A program made the position numbers and the translations under genes. A stretch of 64,000 nt of DNA, from positions 1-64,000 of the forward strand of contig CACABO010000005.1 in assembly GCA_902530745.1 (NCBI GenBank), written 5' to 3'. The notes under the pieces were generated by a model. It was not told the DNA's origin and did no database searches. It was given only the letters and a program-made list of their open reading frames with translations. How positions within the stretch are numbered: position 1 is the stretch's first letter; each line of letters begins with the position of its first letter. Below are positions 8,966 to 17,859 of this stretch, piece by piece. This DNA is from an uncultured Alphaproteobacteria bacterium. GTDB lineage: Bacteria > Pseudomonadota > Alphaproteobacteria > HIMB59.

Positions 8966-10801
8966 TTATCTGCTTTTTCTTTTTCTGATACCGAGTTGTC
9001 TTGGAATAAAAAACATTAGTAGAATTAAAAGAACAGGGATTAAAAAAGTATTTAATATGTTTATTTGATTTGCTAATCGATCTATGTCTTTACTTAAATT
9101 TCTTCTAACTTCTCTTAGTTGTTTACGAGTATTTTCTACTTGTAATTGAAAATTTGCTAATTCCATTAATTGTTTGTCAGATAAATTGACACTTTCTACA
9201 TCTCTACCGCCTGATAAATTTTGAATTTGATTTAATGTATTATCAAGTTGAGCTTGTAATTGCTGTTCTTGTCCTAGATACATCTGTTCTGCTTCTGCTT
9301 GAAGTTTTTGAACTACAACAAACGGTCTAAATGGAGCTTCTTTGTTTCTCAGATCAATAAATTCATCATAACCTGTCATTGAGTCAAACACATTTGTAAC
9401 TAAACTTCCATTATCAGATGTCGCCTCTATTACATTGGTATCTAAAAACTTTTGAATTCTTGCCCAAAAGGCATTTCTTATAAAATCAGCGTCACTGAAA
9501 ACTACCACATTTATATTTTTTGAGGATATTTCTAAATGATTATCATTTTTAAATTCAAAATCATTAAAATTACTTTTTGCGATACCACTTAATTTTACAC
9601 CAAAGTCATAGCTAATACCTGTTGGCTGAAAATTATTAATGAGCTTAATTGGATCATGTACCTCTTTCATAGGTAGATCCATTGTTACCTCACTGGAGGA
9701 CATAATAGGAGTATAAGAAATTTCACTTTCATCATTTAATGGGGAAAGACCACCTGGAGACACAAGTCTAATTAAAGATAAACCGTCCCCAATTTCTTCA
9801 GCTTGATTGATGAACTGTCCTCTGACTTCAGGCCAATTCAATTTCAACATAGTTTGTAAAGATGTATTATCAGTTATGTTTTGTTGTGTTTGCAGTCTTG
9901 TGGCTTGAGCACCATCTAAAATAACATTGCTATTATAGTTAATATTGAGGGTTTTTAAGACATTTTCTAAATTTGATGATTTATTTGAATGGTCATTTTT
10001 CTCAAAAAATGGATCAACAAAAATAACAGATTTTCCCCCATTCAAGATAAATTGTTCAACTGCATATTCAGTTTTGTCACTAATATCAGAGGGGTGATAA
10101 ACTATTAATAAGTCTATACCCTCAAAACTCTCTATGTCTGTATCTAAAAACTCAAAATCATAAAAATAACTAAGCTCCTCAAGTATTGTGTATTCTCCTT
10201 GTCCAAGTTGATTATTTGGCATCATTGGTGGTGTAGTGTCCACCCATGATAAAAAACCAATCATTGGTTTTTTTGATCTATTAAGTTTGTATACAATGTC
10301 AGTTAATTGTTTTTCTAATGTGCCAGCTTTTGAGGGATCAAAAAAGGGAACAGTTTCAATATCATCTGTTGTATTTGAAGCAATTAATCCAAAATATACT
10401 TTGGACCCTTCTTGATCTATAGGAAAACCCTGCACACCATATCTATTTACATAATCTTCATCATCTGAATAAGGCTCTGGTTCAATAAAGTTTAATTCAA
10501 TTTTACCCGAAGCTAGATCTGAATATCTATTTAATAGACCTTGAACTTGATTAGCGTAATTTTGAATAATTGGAATATTTTTAGATAAGTCTCTGCTATA
10601 CACAAAAGTAATTTTTAATGGCTCTTCTATTTCGTCTATAACTCTCTTAGTACCACTTGAAAGAGTAAAAGTTTTGGTAGAGGTAAAGTCAACTCCCAAA
10701 TTAAAATTGATTTTTTGGATTATAAAATTAAAGGACAAAAATAAAATAACAGTGCTTAATATAGATACTATAAGATAGTTTTTTTGTAAAAATTTATTCA
10801 T
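8966..10801 (-). CDS. GldG-like ABC transporter auxiliary protein
   Basis: This is the large substrate-domain-like partner of a GldA/GldF ABC exporter, 611 residues from the ATG chosen here. A membrane helix near the N-terminus (about residues 8-28) is followed by a long extracytoplasmic region with TLSSGTKRVIDEIEEPLKITF and NQLGQGEYTILEELS, then a coiled coil (about 520-585, rich in Q, L and E) and a C-terminal helix (LIPVLLILLMFFIP). I chose the ATG at 10801, whose A overlaps the permease stop (TAATG). An in-frame TTG at 10843 would add 14 residues and needs a 43-bp overlap. In Bacteroidetes such modules serve gliding; in alphaproteobacteria the role is unknown. Confidence 0.82.
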   Translation of the reverse strand: MNKFLQKNYLIVSILSTVILFLSFNFIIQKINFNLGVDFTSTKTFTLSSGTKRVIDEIEEPLKITFVYSRDLSKNIPIIQNYANQVQGLLNRYSDLASGKIELNFIEPEPYSDDEDYVNRYGVQGFPIDQEGSKVYFGLIASNTTDDIETVPFFDPSKAGTLEKQLTDIVYKLNRSKKPMIGFLSWVDTTPPMMPNNQLGQGEYTILEELSYFYDFEFLDTDIESFEGIDLLIVYHPSDISDKTEYAVEQFILNGGKSVIFVDPFFEKNDHSNKSSNLENVLKTLNINYNSNVILDGAQATRLQTQQNITDNTSLQTMLKLNWPEVRGQFINQAEEIGDGLSLIRLVSPGGLSPLNDESEISYTPIMSSSEVTMDLPMKEVHDPIKLINNFQPTGISYDFGVKLSGIAKSNFNDFEFKNDNHLEISSKNINVVVFSDADFIRNAFWARIQKFLDTNVIEATSDNGSLVTNVFDSMTGYDEFIDLRNKEAPFRPFVVVQKLQAEAEQMYLGQEQQLQAQLDNTLNQIQNLSGGRDVESVNLSDKQLMELANFQLQVENTRKQLREVRRNLSKDIDRLANQINILNTFLIPVLLILLMFFIPRQLGIRKRKSR

Positions 10802-11520
10802 TAGTCTCGATTTAAAAATTTTATAATTGTTAAATAATTCCAAAGAGCAATAAAGGATAAAAAGAAAAACAATCCTTTAATTGAGAAGAAACCAGTTTGG
10901 ATACTTGAGAAGTGAGTCAAAAAGCTAAAACTAGAAATGAGTTCTACTATTTCAATAGGTAAAATCCCAGTTATAAAATTAATCATAAGAGGAAACCCAC
11001 TTATGGTAAAAAGAAATGAAACTAAAATAGATAAAATAAAGGCAATTATTTGATTGTTAGTTAACGAAGAAAAGAAAATTCCAAGAGAGACATAAGCACC
11101 TGCCATGATAATAACACCAAGATATTGGCCAATAATTACAAGGTTATCAGGGTTTCCAAGATAATTTACTGTAATCCAAATAGGAAACGTCAAAACAACT
11201 GAGAATACAACAAAAGCCCAAGTTGCAAAAAATTTACTCAACACTATCTTCCACAAAGGAATTGGCAAAGTCATTAATAATTCAATAGTGCCAAGTCTTT
11301 TTTCCTCGGACCAACTTTTCATAGTAACTGCAGAGACAAAGAAAATAAAAACCCATGGAATAAAACTAAAAAAAACCGTTAAGTCTGCAACTCCTGAGGA
11401 GAAAAACGAGCCAAAATAAAATGTCAAGGACATAGAGGTCAAAATAAATATTGCAGTAAAAATATAGGCGACAGGAGTAATAAAATATAATTTAAGTTCT
11501 CTTTTAATTAGCGCTAACAT
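10801..11520 (-). CDS. ABC-2 type permease, GldF-like
   Basis: The 239-residue integral membrane protein has about six hydrophobic helices. The segment KRELKLYFITPVAYIFTAIF at the N-terminus and KSWSEEKRLGTIELLMTLPI in the first loop are typical of the GldF/NosY-like ABC-2 permease family. It pairs with the ATPase encoded just upstream (1-bp TAATG overlap) and the GldG-like protein downstream (also 1 bp). The likely role is as the membrane half of an export or envelope-remodelling complex. The substrate is not predictable. Confidence 0.85.
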   Translation of the reverse strand: MLALIKRELKLYFITPVAYIFTAIFILTSMSLTFYFGSFFSSGVADLTVFFSFIPWVFIFFVSAVTMKSWSEEKRLGTIELLMTLPIPLWKIVLSKFFATWAFVVFSVVLTFPIWITVNYLGNPDNLVIIGQYLGVIIMAGAYVSLGIFFSSLTNNQIIAFILSILVSFLFTISGFPLMINFITGILPIEIVELISSFSFLTHFSSIQTGFFSIKGLFFFLSFIALWNYLTIIKFLNRD

Positions 11521-12221
11521 TAGCTTACTAACTTTCTAAATTTTTCATCTAGGGATTTACCAATTTTTTTCTTGAGCTGTGCTGGAGTTCCCTCAAAGAC
11601 TTTTTGTCCATCATTAATAATAAGACACTTATTACAAACCTCTGGGACTTCATCAAGAATGTGTGTAGAAATTATAATTGCTTTTGTTTTAGATAATTTT
11701 TTAATTAATTTTCTCACTTCAAATTTTTGAAGGGGATCCAATCCATCAGTTGGCTCATCTAAGATCAGTAATTTGGGATTATGTATAAGAGCCTGAGCAA
11801 TTCCAACACGTCTTTTAAAACCTTTTGATAAAGTTTCAATAGGAACATCTTTTACTTCTTCTAGTTGTAGATCATTAATTACTTTTTTGATTGCTGCTTT
11901 TGAATTTTTTATATTTCTTACCTGGCAAACGTAGTCTAGGTAAAGATATGGTGAAAAGTCCAAATAAAGGGGGACACCTTCAGGTAAGTAGCCAATCATT
12001 GACTTTGTGTGAATGGGATCTATTTCAATGTCCTTATTGTTTATGATAACGTTTCCACTGTCAGATTTAAGATAACCAGTTATTACCCTCATGGAAGTTG
12101 TTTTGCCAGCACCATTAGGTCCAAGGAACCCCATCACATCACCAACTTTGACCTCAAAAGAGAGTTTATTAATGGCAGTAAAATCGCCAAAATTTTTAGA
12201 AATATCTATTACACTTAACAT
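11520..12221 (-). CDS. ABC transporter ATP-binding protein, GldA-like
   Basis: A single nucleotide-binding domain of 233 residues. Walker A GPNGAGKT is at 34-41, the signature reads LSKGFKRRVG rather than LSGGQ (a variant seen in GldA-type ATPases), Walker B is LLILDEPTDGLDP, and the switch His is in STHILDE. It is the first gene of the ATPase-permease-GldG-DUF4340 operon, with 74 bp separating it from the alcohol dehydrogenase upstream on the same strand. It would power the GldF-like permease. Confidence 0.9.
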   Translation of the reverse strand: MLSVIDISKNFGDFTAINKLSFEVKVGDVMGFLGPNGAGKTTSMRVITGYLKSDSGNVIINNKDIEIDPIHTKSMIGYLPEGVPLYLDFSPYLYLDYVCQVRNIKNSKAAIKKVINDLQLEEVKDVPIETLSKGFKRRVGIAQALIHNPKLLILDEPTDGLDPLQKFEVRKLIKKLSKTKAIIISTHILDEVPEVCNKCLIINDGQKVFEGTPAQLKKKIGKSLDEKFRKLVS

Positions 12222-12295
12222 TTTTTCATATTATTTAGTTTAAAATCTTAATAATTCAAGATGATAAATTTACCATCTCTTATCAGATGAAGTTT

Positions 12296-13459
12296 TTACC
12301 ATGCAGACCTATAAATATCAAAAGCATCTTTTTCAGATATTTCTCTTGGGTTATTGATTAGTAATCGGGTTTGTTTCATAGCATCTCTAGCCATTGTTTC
12401 GCATGCAGTTTCAGGGATGTCGAGATCTCTTAATCTTTGTTCTAAACCTAATTCGCTTGATAGATCTGACAACTTTTCAATGAATTTTGAAGAAATATCT
12501 TGAGTGCTTGTGCTTGTATCAATATCTGGAAAAACAATTGGGGCTATTTCACTGTAAAGTTTTGATGCATTTTGATCAGATATATTAAATCTTAACACAT
12601 ATGGCAGGACAAGTGCGTTGGAAAGACCGTGAGGGACATGATAAGTGCCTCCAATCGGATATGCTAAAGCATGAACGCCAGCAACTGGAGAGTTTCCAAA
12701 GGAGACACCTGCTAACATAGAGCCAACAAGCATATTTGATCTTGCTTCAATATCCTTTCCGTTAATGACAGCTTGTCTTATAGAACTACCTAAAAGCTTC
12801 AATGCTTCCTTTGCAAGTGTTTGGGAGATCAAATTATTGTTCACACTTTTTGAAGCATAAGACTCTATCGCGTGGACCATTGCATCAATACCGGTAGCAG
12901 CAGTAATGTGAGGGGGAAGACCGAGTGTTAATGAAGGATCAAGAATTGCAAGGTCTGGAAGTATAATAGGAGAGGAAACTCCTTTTTTTTCTAAATCTTC
13001 TTGTGTGATAATAGAAATTGGAGTTACTTCAGAACCAGTACCAGAAGTTGTTGGGTAAAGTGCAAGAGGGAGCCTAGGCCCTTTAGCATTAGCCACTCCC
13101 CAAGCTTCATGAATATTTTCGTTTGAGCCAATCAAAAGTGCAGTTAATTTCGATACGTCCATTGATGATCCACCACCAAATCCAATTACACCTGTTGCAT
13201 CAAAATCTCTTCCCTGTTGTACACAACTCATAAGTGTTTTTATAGATGGGTCAGCTTCAACATTATCAAAAATTAAAATTTCAGAGTATTTTTGAAGCTC
13301 AGTAATTGTTTTTTCGTGTAACCCAATTTTTACTAAACCCGGATCAGTTACAAATAGTATTTTGTTACCAAGTTTTTTAGAAACTTCCTCCGCTGTGCCT
13401 ACTGAATAGTCACTTCCAAATCTTATTCCAGGAGTAGTGTTGAATTGAAACGCTTTCAC
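12296..13459 (-). CDS. iron-containing alcohol dehydrogenase
   Basis: A group III metal-dependent alcohol dehydrogenase of 387 residues. The NAD-binding GGGSS is at 95-99, TTSGTGSEVT at 137-146, and iron ligands are probably Asp192 and His196 (GIDAMVHAIE) plus the two His of AGVHALAYPIGG and YHVPHG. It oxidises or reduces a small alcohol/aldehyde pair. Substrates in the family range from ethanol to 1,3-propanediol, lactaldehyde and maleylacetate, so no finer call is possible. It is transcribed alone or with the downstream ABC module and is divergent from the parA-like gene. Confidence 0.88.
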   Translation of the reverse strand: MKAFQFNTTPGIRFGSDYSVGTAEEVSKKLGNKILFVTDPGLVKIGLHEKTITELQKYSEILIFDNVEADPSIKTLMSCVQQGRDFDATGVIGFGGGSSMDVSKLTALLIGSNENIHEAWGVANAKGPRLPLALYPTTSGTGSEVTPISIITQEDLEKKGVSSPIILPDLAILDPSLTLGLPPHITAATGIDAMVHAIESYASKSVNNNLISQTLAKEALKLLGSSIRQAVINGKDIEARSNMLVGSMLAGVSFGNSPVAGVHALAYPIGGTYHVPHGLSNALVLPYVLRFNISDQNASKLYSEIAPIVFPDIDTSTSTQDISSKFIEKLSDLSSELGLEQRLRDLDIPETACETMARDAMKQTRLLINNPREISEKDAFDIYRSAW

Positions 13460-13588
13460 GATAGCAATATAGATGATATGAGGTTTATTTCCTATATAAT
13501 TTTACCAAACCTATTCTAAGCACCTATCAACCCACAACTTTTTTTTAATAAGGCTTTCTTAAGAGTTTTTTATTTTTATACTTGAATT

Positions 13589-14227
13589 GTGTCTAAGGTT
13601 ATTACCATCGCTCAACAAAAAGGAGGTTCTGGAAAAACCACTATAGCTGCAAATTTAGCTGCTGTTTATTCTTTAAAAAATAATTTATCCACGACATTAC
13701 TCGACACAGACCCTCAAGGCAGTTTAGGTAAGTGGTTTCTTACCAGAAATGAAAAACTTAAAAATAAAAATATGATTCAGTTTAAAACAGCAAGCCTCTG
13801 GGGCGCACAGTATGAGGCTAAAACGCTTAAAGAAAAATCTGATTTAGTAATAATTGATACTCCTCCCAAAATTGACGCTGATGGAAGACCAGCAATTGAA
13901 ATAGCTGACCTTGTCATTATACCGATATCTCCCTCTCAAGTGGATTTTTGGGCCACGGAGTCCATAATTGAATTAGCGAAAAGAGAAAAAAGAGAGATAT
14001 TAATACTCATTAATAGAGCAAATGCAAAATCTAAACTTATTCAAGAAGCACTTAAATTTGTTAAAAAAATGAATGTTAAAAAAGCAAAGACGATTTTGGG
14101 TAATAGACAAATATTTGTATCAACTATGGGATTAGGGTTAACAGTAGTAGAAAAACAAAGAACTGGAAAAGGGTGTTTAGAAATGTTGGCTCTAGCAAAA
14201 GAGATACAGTCATTCTTGAAATTTTAA
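13589..14227 (+). CDS. ParA family ATPase, orphan
   Basis: A deviant-Walker ATPase of 212 residues. KGGSGKTT at 11-18 carries the signature lysine (KGGxGKT), LLDTDPQGSLGKW follows, and the Walker B-like segment is LVIIDTPPKID. It is a short ParA type without an N-terminal DNA-binding domain. The start is GTG at 13589. No parB-like gene follows; instead a 149-residue unknown protein begins 15 bp downstream and may be its partner. Such orphan ParAs position plasmids, chemoreceptor arrays or other large cargo. The chromosomal segregation ParA is usually longer and paired with parB. Confidence 0.87.
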   Translation: MSKVITIAQQKGGSGKTTIAANLAAVYSLKNNLSTTLLDTDPQGSLGKWFLTRNEKLKNKNMIQFKTASLWGAQYEAKTLKEKSDLVIIDTPPKIDADGRPAIEIADLVIIPISPSQVDFWATESIIELAKREKREILILINRANAKSKLIQEALKFVKKMNVKKAKTILGNRQIFVSTMGLGLTVVEKQRTGKGCLEMLALAKEIQSFLKF

Positions 14228-14242
14228 ATTTTAATAAATTAT

Positions 14243-14692
14243 ATGAATGAAGAAATAGATAATGAACAACTCCATGACATATGCTCAAGATTATTGAAAG
14301 GTTTTATTAATTGGATTGAAATAAATGACAGCAAAGAAAAAGCATCAATTCTCGATAATGCATTCCAATTTAAAACATCTATCCTAGAACAAGATAAATC
14401 AACACTTCAAAAAAAATACTTTATATCACCACAGAATTTATCAAAAAAAGAAGCTGATGTTCTCTTACTACAGTGGAAAGATACTTTTTCCACATTAATT
14501 AATTCAAATGTCGATAGACTATCAAAGGACTCTTTTAAGATATGGTTTTTAAGCTTAGCATCATATTCGATCCCAGAATTAGAAAAGGATGCAAACGAAC
14601 TATGGTCAAAACTTTTAGAGGGTGTTGAATATTGTCATAAATTTTCTATCAAAGATGTTCCATATCCGCTCAACACTATTTCAAAGAACTAA
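14243..14692 (+). CDS. hypothetical protein downstream of ParA-like ATPase
   Basis: I do not recognise this 149-residue protein. It is soluble, mostly helical by composition and acidic at the N-terminus (MNEEIDNEQLHD), with no signal peptide or membrane segment. It starts 15 bp after the ParA-like gene on the same strand, so it may be the cargo adaptor of that ATPase. The proposed link rests only on adjacency. It ends 4 bp before the next signal-peptide protein. Confidence 0.65.
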   Translation: MNEEIDNEQLHDICSRLLKGFINWIEINDSKEKASILDNAFQFKTSILEQDKSTLQKKYFISPQNLSKKEADVLLLQWKDTFSTLINSNVDRLSKDSFKIWFLSLASYSIPELEKDANELWSKLLEGVEYCHKFSIKDVPYPLNTISKN

Positions 14693-14696
14693 ATCA

Positions 14697-15299
14697 ATGT
14701 TAAAATTCCTTATGTTTAAGACATTATTTACGGTAAGCATGTTTTTTTGTTTGAATGCACAATCAATTGAGCTTTTTGGTTATAAATTGTACGAGGACAT
14801 TCTCAGGTATGAAAATGATGGTAGAATAAAATTAAAGAAAGGTAATATTGAGAGCATTTCTATTAAAGAGGACAACGTACTAATAGCAAACAAATATCTT
14901 ACTGAATACACATTAAAATCAACAAAAACAGGAAATATTTACGAAATTCACGGCTCAAATAATCAATTGCAACTCAGTCCTGTTGAGTGCCTTGACATTC
15001 AAGATAGCTTTATTAATTCATTTCAAAAGAAAAACACCGAATTATTTCAAACTGAAGTTAAACAATTTCCAAATAAACTTAAAAGTAAAACAACCTGGGA
15101 AATTTATCTTAGCAATAAATCTAATAGTAGTGAGTTAATTTTCTCAGTTACTTGTGATTATAGCTTTAATAATAGGAGAATGGATATAATTTTAACTGAT
15201 AGTGCTTATTTAAGTAATGAAAATTCGAACTATGAAAATTTACTTGATGAAAATAAAGAAAATATTTCAAAAGAAGAAATTGATACTAGTGGAATTTAG
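14697..15299 (+). CDS. exported hypothetical protein
   Basis: The protein has 200 residues from the ATG at 14697. That start is chosen because it opens a clean signal peptide (MLKFLMFKTLFTVSMFFCLNAQS, likely cleaved after Ala-Gln-Ser) and lies 4 bp after the previous stop. A longer reading from 14622 would overlap the upstream gene. The mature part is rich in Asn, Lys, Glu and Ser, and contains SIELFGYKLYEDILRYEN near its start. It should be periplasmic or surface-associated. No family recognised. The last 14 bp overlap a convergent small gene. Confidence 0.6.
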   Translation: MLKFLMFKTLFTVSMFFCLNAQSIELFGYKLYEDILRYENDGRIKLKKGNIESISIKEDNVLIANKYLTEYTLKSTKTGNIYEIHGSNNQLQLSPVECLDIQDSFINSFQKKNTELFQTEVKQFPNKLKSKTTWEIYLSNKSNSSELIFSVTCDYSFNNRRMDIILTDSAYLSNENSNYENLLDENKENISKEEIDTSGI

Positions 15300-15513
15300 T
15301 AACTAGAGATAACATATTAATAATTATATAAGACTTTATTTCTGATTTCAGTTGATCATAAGTTTCAGGTAATTTATCACTAAGCTGGAAAGCAAAGTCT
15401 ATAATTTCATAAGCTTCATCTTTCGTCATATAAATCTCATTACATAGGTCATGGGCAAGTTTTTCTCTTATTAATATTAAAGAAGCTAATGATCTCTTTT
15501 GTTTTTTTTTCAA
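15286..15513 (-). CDS. small hypothetical protein with TTG start
   Basis: A 75-residue basic, helical protein (KRSLASLILIREKLAHDL, then TKDEAYEIIDFAFQL). The only start that includes the whole frame is a TTG at 15513, two bases after the stop of the upstream exported protein and directly followed by nine A residues in the mRNA. It could be translated by coupling to that gene. A shorter start at the internal ATG would give 47 residues. Function unknown. The frame looks protein-like in composition but the call is modest. Confidence 0.5.
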   Translation of the reverse strand: MKKKQKRSLASLILIREKLAHDLCNEIYMTKDEAYEIIDFAFQLSDKLPETYDQLKSEIKSYIIINMLSLVTKFH

Positions 15514-15514
15514 A

Positions 15515-16063
15515 CTATTTTTTTGTTGGTTTCTTAAGTTTCATTCCGGTTCCTCCAAGTTGCATGCCACCAGAACCTTTACACAAACTTTTCTTTTCTT
15601 TGTCACACTTTTCTATCTTCTTATCTTTTTTCTCTTCTTTTTTGACAACCTCTTTTTCTTCTTTCTTTTCTTCTGATTTTACTTCCTGATTTACAATTTT
15701 TGTATCTGAGGAAGGCTCAACATTTTGAACTGTGTTGACAGATCCAACCTGAATATTAGAGAGCATTTCTAATATTTGATCTTGTTTTGATAGTTTATCT
15801 TTCTGTTTTGCCTTCCAAGATTTTGGTAGTTTTAAATCGATACAACTCTCAGAACCGCAAAAAAGGACATCCCCAGTTTCATTATCAAATAAAAAACCAC
15901 CGCAATTTTCAACACCTTTTTGAGTACAATTTGGGATGTGCATCTCATACTCTGCATTCAAATTCATCGACAATAATGGCAAACTTAGAAGAATTACAAA
16001 AATATATCTCATCAACTTATAATGTATCATTTGTAGAAAAAATTTTCTAAATCTTTTATTCAT
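15515..16063 (-). CDS. exported Lys/Glu-rich hypothetical protein
   Basis: The 182-residue protein starts at an ATG with GGAGAG eight bases upstream, which supports 16063 over internal ATGs. A basic n-region is followed by a hydrophobic signal sequence (YIFVILLSLPLLSMNLNA). The mature N-terminus has four Cys in a compact domain (IPNCTQKGVENCGGFLFDNE, LFCGSESCIDL), probably disulfide-bonded. A coiled, highly charged Lys/Glu tail (about 128-160) and a Gly-rich end follow. No family recognised. The start overlaps the GST gene by 8 bp, so it belongs to the same transcript. A periplasmic location is inferred. Confidence 0.65.
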   Translation of the reverse strand: MNKRFRKFFLQMIHYKLMRYIFVILLSLPLLSMNLNAEYEMHIPNCTQKGVENCGGFLFDNETGDVLFCGSESCIDLKLPKSWKAKQKDKLSKQDQILEMLSNIQVGSVNTVQNVEPSSDTKIVNQEVKSEEKKEEKEVVKKEEKKDKKIEKCDKEKKSLCKGSGGMQLGGTGMKLKKPTKK

Positions 16064-16670
16064 ACTTAAAACTCTCTCCAGGTAAGGTTGATTTCATAAA
16101 ATCATTCTTGGTAATATTTTCTAACCATTTTTTTAATTTAATATTATTGTCTCCCCAAGCATCAGTAAATCTAAAAGATGTATAGTCTAATGCACAGGCA
16201 ACAGATATTTGATCAATCGTTAACCTGTCAGTCACGAACTCATCATATTTTTTTTCAATCCAATCAATGGATCTTAAAATTTTTTTCTCATATCGCTCTA
16301 TAGATTTATGTCTTTGCTCTAATTCTGGTATAGCTGACATTTCTATATAACGATTAACTGCATTTTCCATAATTCCATTTGAAACACTTATCATTGTCAT
16401 ACTTTCCCAATAACGATCTTTTGGATATATAGAGTCTTTTTTTGAAATACTATCAAAGTACAAACAAATATTATCACTGTCTGTGATCGTTTTATTACCA
16501 ACTATTAAAGTAGGAACTTGTCTTAATGGATTAAATTCATCTAGAAATCTTGATTTATAAATATTTATCTTTTCTTCTTTATGAGCAATGTCTAATACAA
16601 GAGCAGATACTTTACATTTTCTTCCAAAAGGAGAAGTAGGCCCATTATATAAAAGTGGAGTATCTGTCAT
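16056..16670 (-). CDS. glutathione S-transferase family protein
   Basis: A GST-fold protein of 204 residues. The N-terminal thioredoxin-like domain carries SPFGRKCKV at about 13-21 and NPLRQVPTLIV with the cis-Pro; the glutathione-binding TITDSDNICLYFD follows. An all-helical C-terminal domain includes LTIDQISVACALDYTSFRF. It probably conjugates or reduces a small electrophile. It starts one base after the biotinyl-carrier stop, so it is a passenger of the carboxylase operon. The role there is unknown. Confidence 0.85.
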   Translation of the reverse strand: MTDTPLLYNGPTSPFGRKCKVSALVLDIAHKEEKINIYKSRFLDEFNPLRQVPTLIVGNKTITDSDNICLYFDSISKKDSIYPKDRYWESMTMISVSNGIMENAVNRYIEMSAIPELEQRHKSIERYEKKILRSIDWIEKKYDEFVTDRLTIDQISVACALDYTSFRFTDAWGDNNIKLKKWLENITKNDFMKSTLPGESFKYE

Positions 16671-16889
16671 TTAATCTATGATTATAGCAACAGTGCCAGG
16701 GCTTACACCCTCTTGATCGTTCCTAATGTTAACTTGAGTTATCGTTCCACTAACTGGAGCGTTATGATTGACCTCTGATTTCATAACTTCCATAATAAAT
16801 AATATATCCCCCTCACTTACTTCATCACCAACTTCTACTAAAACTTTCCATATGTTACCTGGAACTGACGTTAAAACTTCTGTAGACAT
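16671..16889 (-). CDS. biotin carboxyl carrier protein (biotinyl domain)
   Basis: A stand-alone biotinyl/lipoyl domain of 72 residues from the ATG at 16889. The biotin-accepting Lys37 lies in EVMKSE, a variant of the usual EAMKM(E). VPGNIWKVLVEVGDEVSEGD and the APVSGTI strand are typical. The ATG is preceded by GGGAAG eleven bases upstream and lies one base after the stop of the PxpC-like gene. A GTG at 16901 would add four residues but places the SD too close. It should shuttle carboxybiotin between the biotin carboxylase (23013-24515) and the carboxyltransferase halves encoded just upstream. Confidence 0.88.
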   Translation of the reverse strand: MSTEVLTSVPGNIWKVLVEVGDEVSEGDILFIMEVMKSEVNHNAPVSGTITQVNIRNDQEGVSPGTVAIIID

Positions 16890-16890
16890 A

Positions 16891-17859
16891 TTATATGACA
16901 CTTCCCATTGAGCAGATGGAGGTTTGTTCAGATCTCATTTCCTGTGCCTCTTGCACACTTATTTCTTTAAACTTAAATTTTTCATTTGGTTTAGCTTGTC
17001 CTAATTTCCAAAAAGAGGCTGATGGAACAGTAAAAGGTACAATAAACCCACCCATACTAGGCCCATCATTTACAAGTATTATTGGCGTTTGACCCGCCAA
17101 ATTAATACCACCAATTGGGTAGCCCTGATCTATTATATTTGAGGGTTCATAGCCATGTTCAGGAGATTTATTTGTAGCTTTCTCGGTAAAACTTAAAGTG
17201 GGTCCATCCAACCTAAATCCAGTACGATCACTTCTTGCTTGCAGTTTCCACTCTGCTTTAAGAAAAGTGTCATATCCATCGTCGTCAAGCCAATCATCAT
17301 TTGGTCCCCGAACAACCTCAATTTCCCAAATACCACTATTGCTAATCTCTGGAATTGAGTCAGTTCTAATTTTTCTACCGATCTTCCCATTAGCTTGACC
17401 TAAAGGGACTCTTTGACCGTCTTTCAAAGCATGACCATCAATGCCACCAACACCTGCTTTGTGAAAAGTTGATTGAGAGTTTAGCCATTTTTCTGACTCA
17501 ATGCCTCCAGCAAAAGACACATAAGATCTTGCACCAGATACTGTAAAACCCATTTCAAGAGTTTGTCCAGATTTTATTAAAACACTCTCCCACATAGGAA
17601 TAGAATTACCATTTATTTTGGGCTGCATATCAGCACCACAGACCGCAATGACATGATCTTTTTCAAATTTTAAAGTTGGACCAGTGTACTGACACTCAAG
17701 CGCTGCAAAACTCTCCTCATTACCTACAAGTAAATTGGCAAGTCGAAAAGACCAACTATCCATTGGCCCTGATGGAGGAAACCCTTGGTTAAGATAACCA
17801 ACTCTCCCGGGATAATCTTGCACTGATGTTTCTAGTCCTTGTTTAATAACTTCAAACAT
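16891..17859 (-). CDS. pxpC: biotin-dependent carboxyltransferase domain protein, PxpC/KipA-like (AHS2)
   Basis: The 322-residue protein is a member of the allophanate hydrolase subunit 2 family (KipA, PxpC, C-terminal half of the urea carboxylase CT domain). Diagnostic segments are TSVQDYPGRVGYLNQGFPPS near the N-terminus, GPMDSWSFRLANLLVGN, the GADM segment, and the C-terminal GYPIGGINLAGQTPIILVNDG. PxpC works with PxpA and PxpB as ATP-dependent 5-oxoprolinase in many bacteria. With a biotinyl protein one base downstream and a biotin carboxylase across the divergent promoter, a urea-carboxylase-like role is as likely. Confidence 0.87.
   Translation of the reverse strand: MFEVIKQGLETSVQDYPGRVGYLNQGFPPSGPMDSWSFRLANLLVGNEESFAALECQYTGPTLKFEKDHVIAVCGADMQPKINGNSIPMWESVLIKSGQTLEMGFTVSGARSYVSFAGGIESEKWLNSQSTFHKAGVGGIDGHALKDGQRVPLGQANGKIGRKIRTDSIPEISNSGIWEIEVVRGPNDDWLDDDGYDTFLKAEWKLQARSDRTGFRLDGPTLSFTEKATNKSPEHGYEPSNIIDQGYPIGGINLAGQTPIILVNDGPSMGGFIVPFTVPSASFWKLGQAKPNEKFKFKEISVQEAQEMRSEQTSICSMGSVI

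Noticed and set aside
12274-12289. CATCT-AGATG stem between the alcohol dehydrogenase and the ABC module
   Set aside because: Five base pairs without a T run on the relevant strand; too weak to call a terminator.
15489-16050. Plus-strand frames opposite the Lys/Glu-rich exported protein and its neighbour
   Set aside because: Ser/Phe-rich shadows of a Lys/Glu-rich gene; no ribosome site or family.
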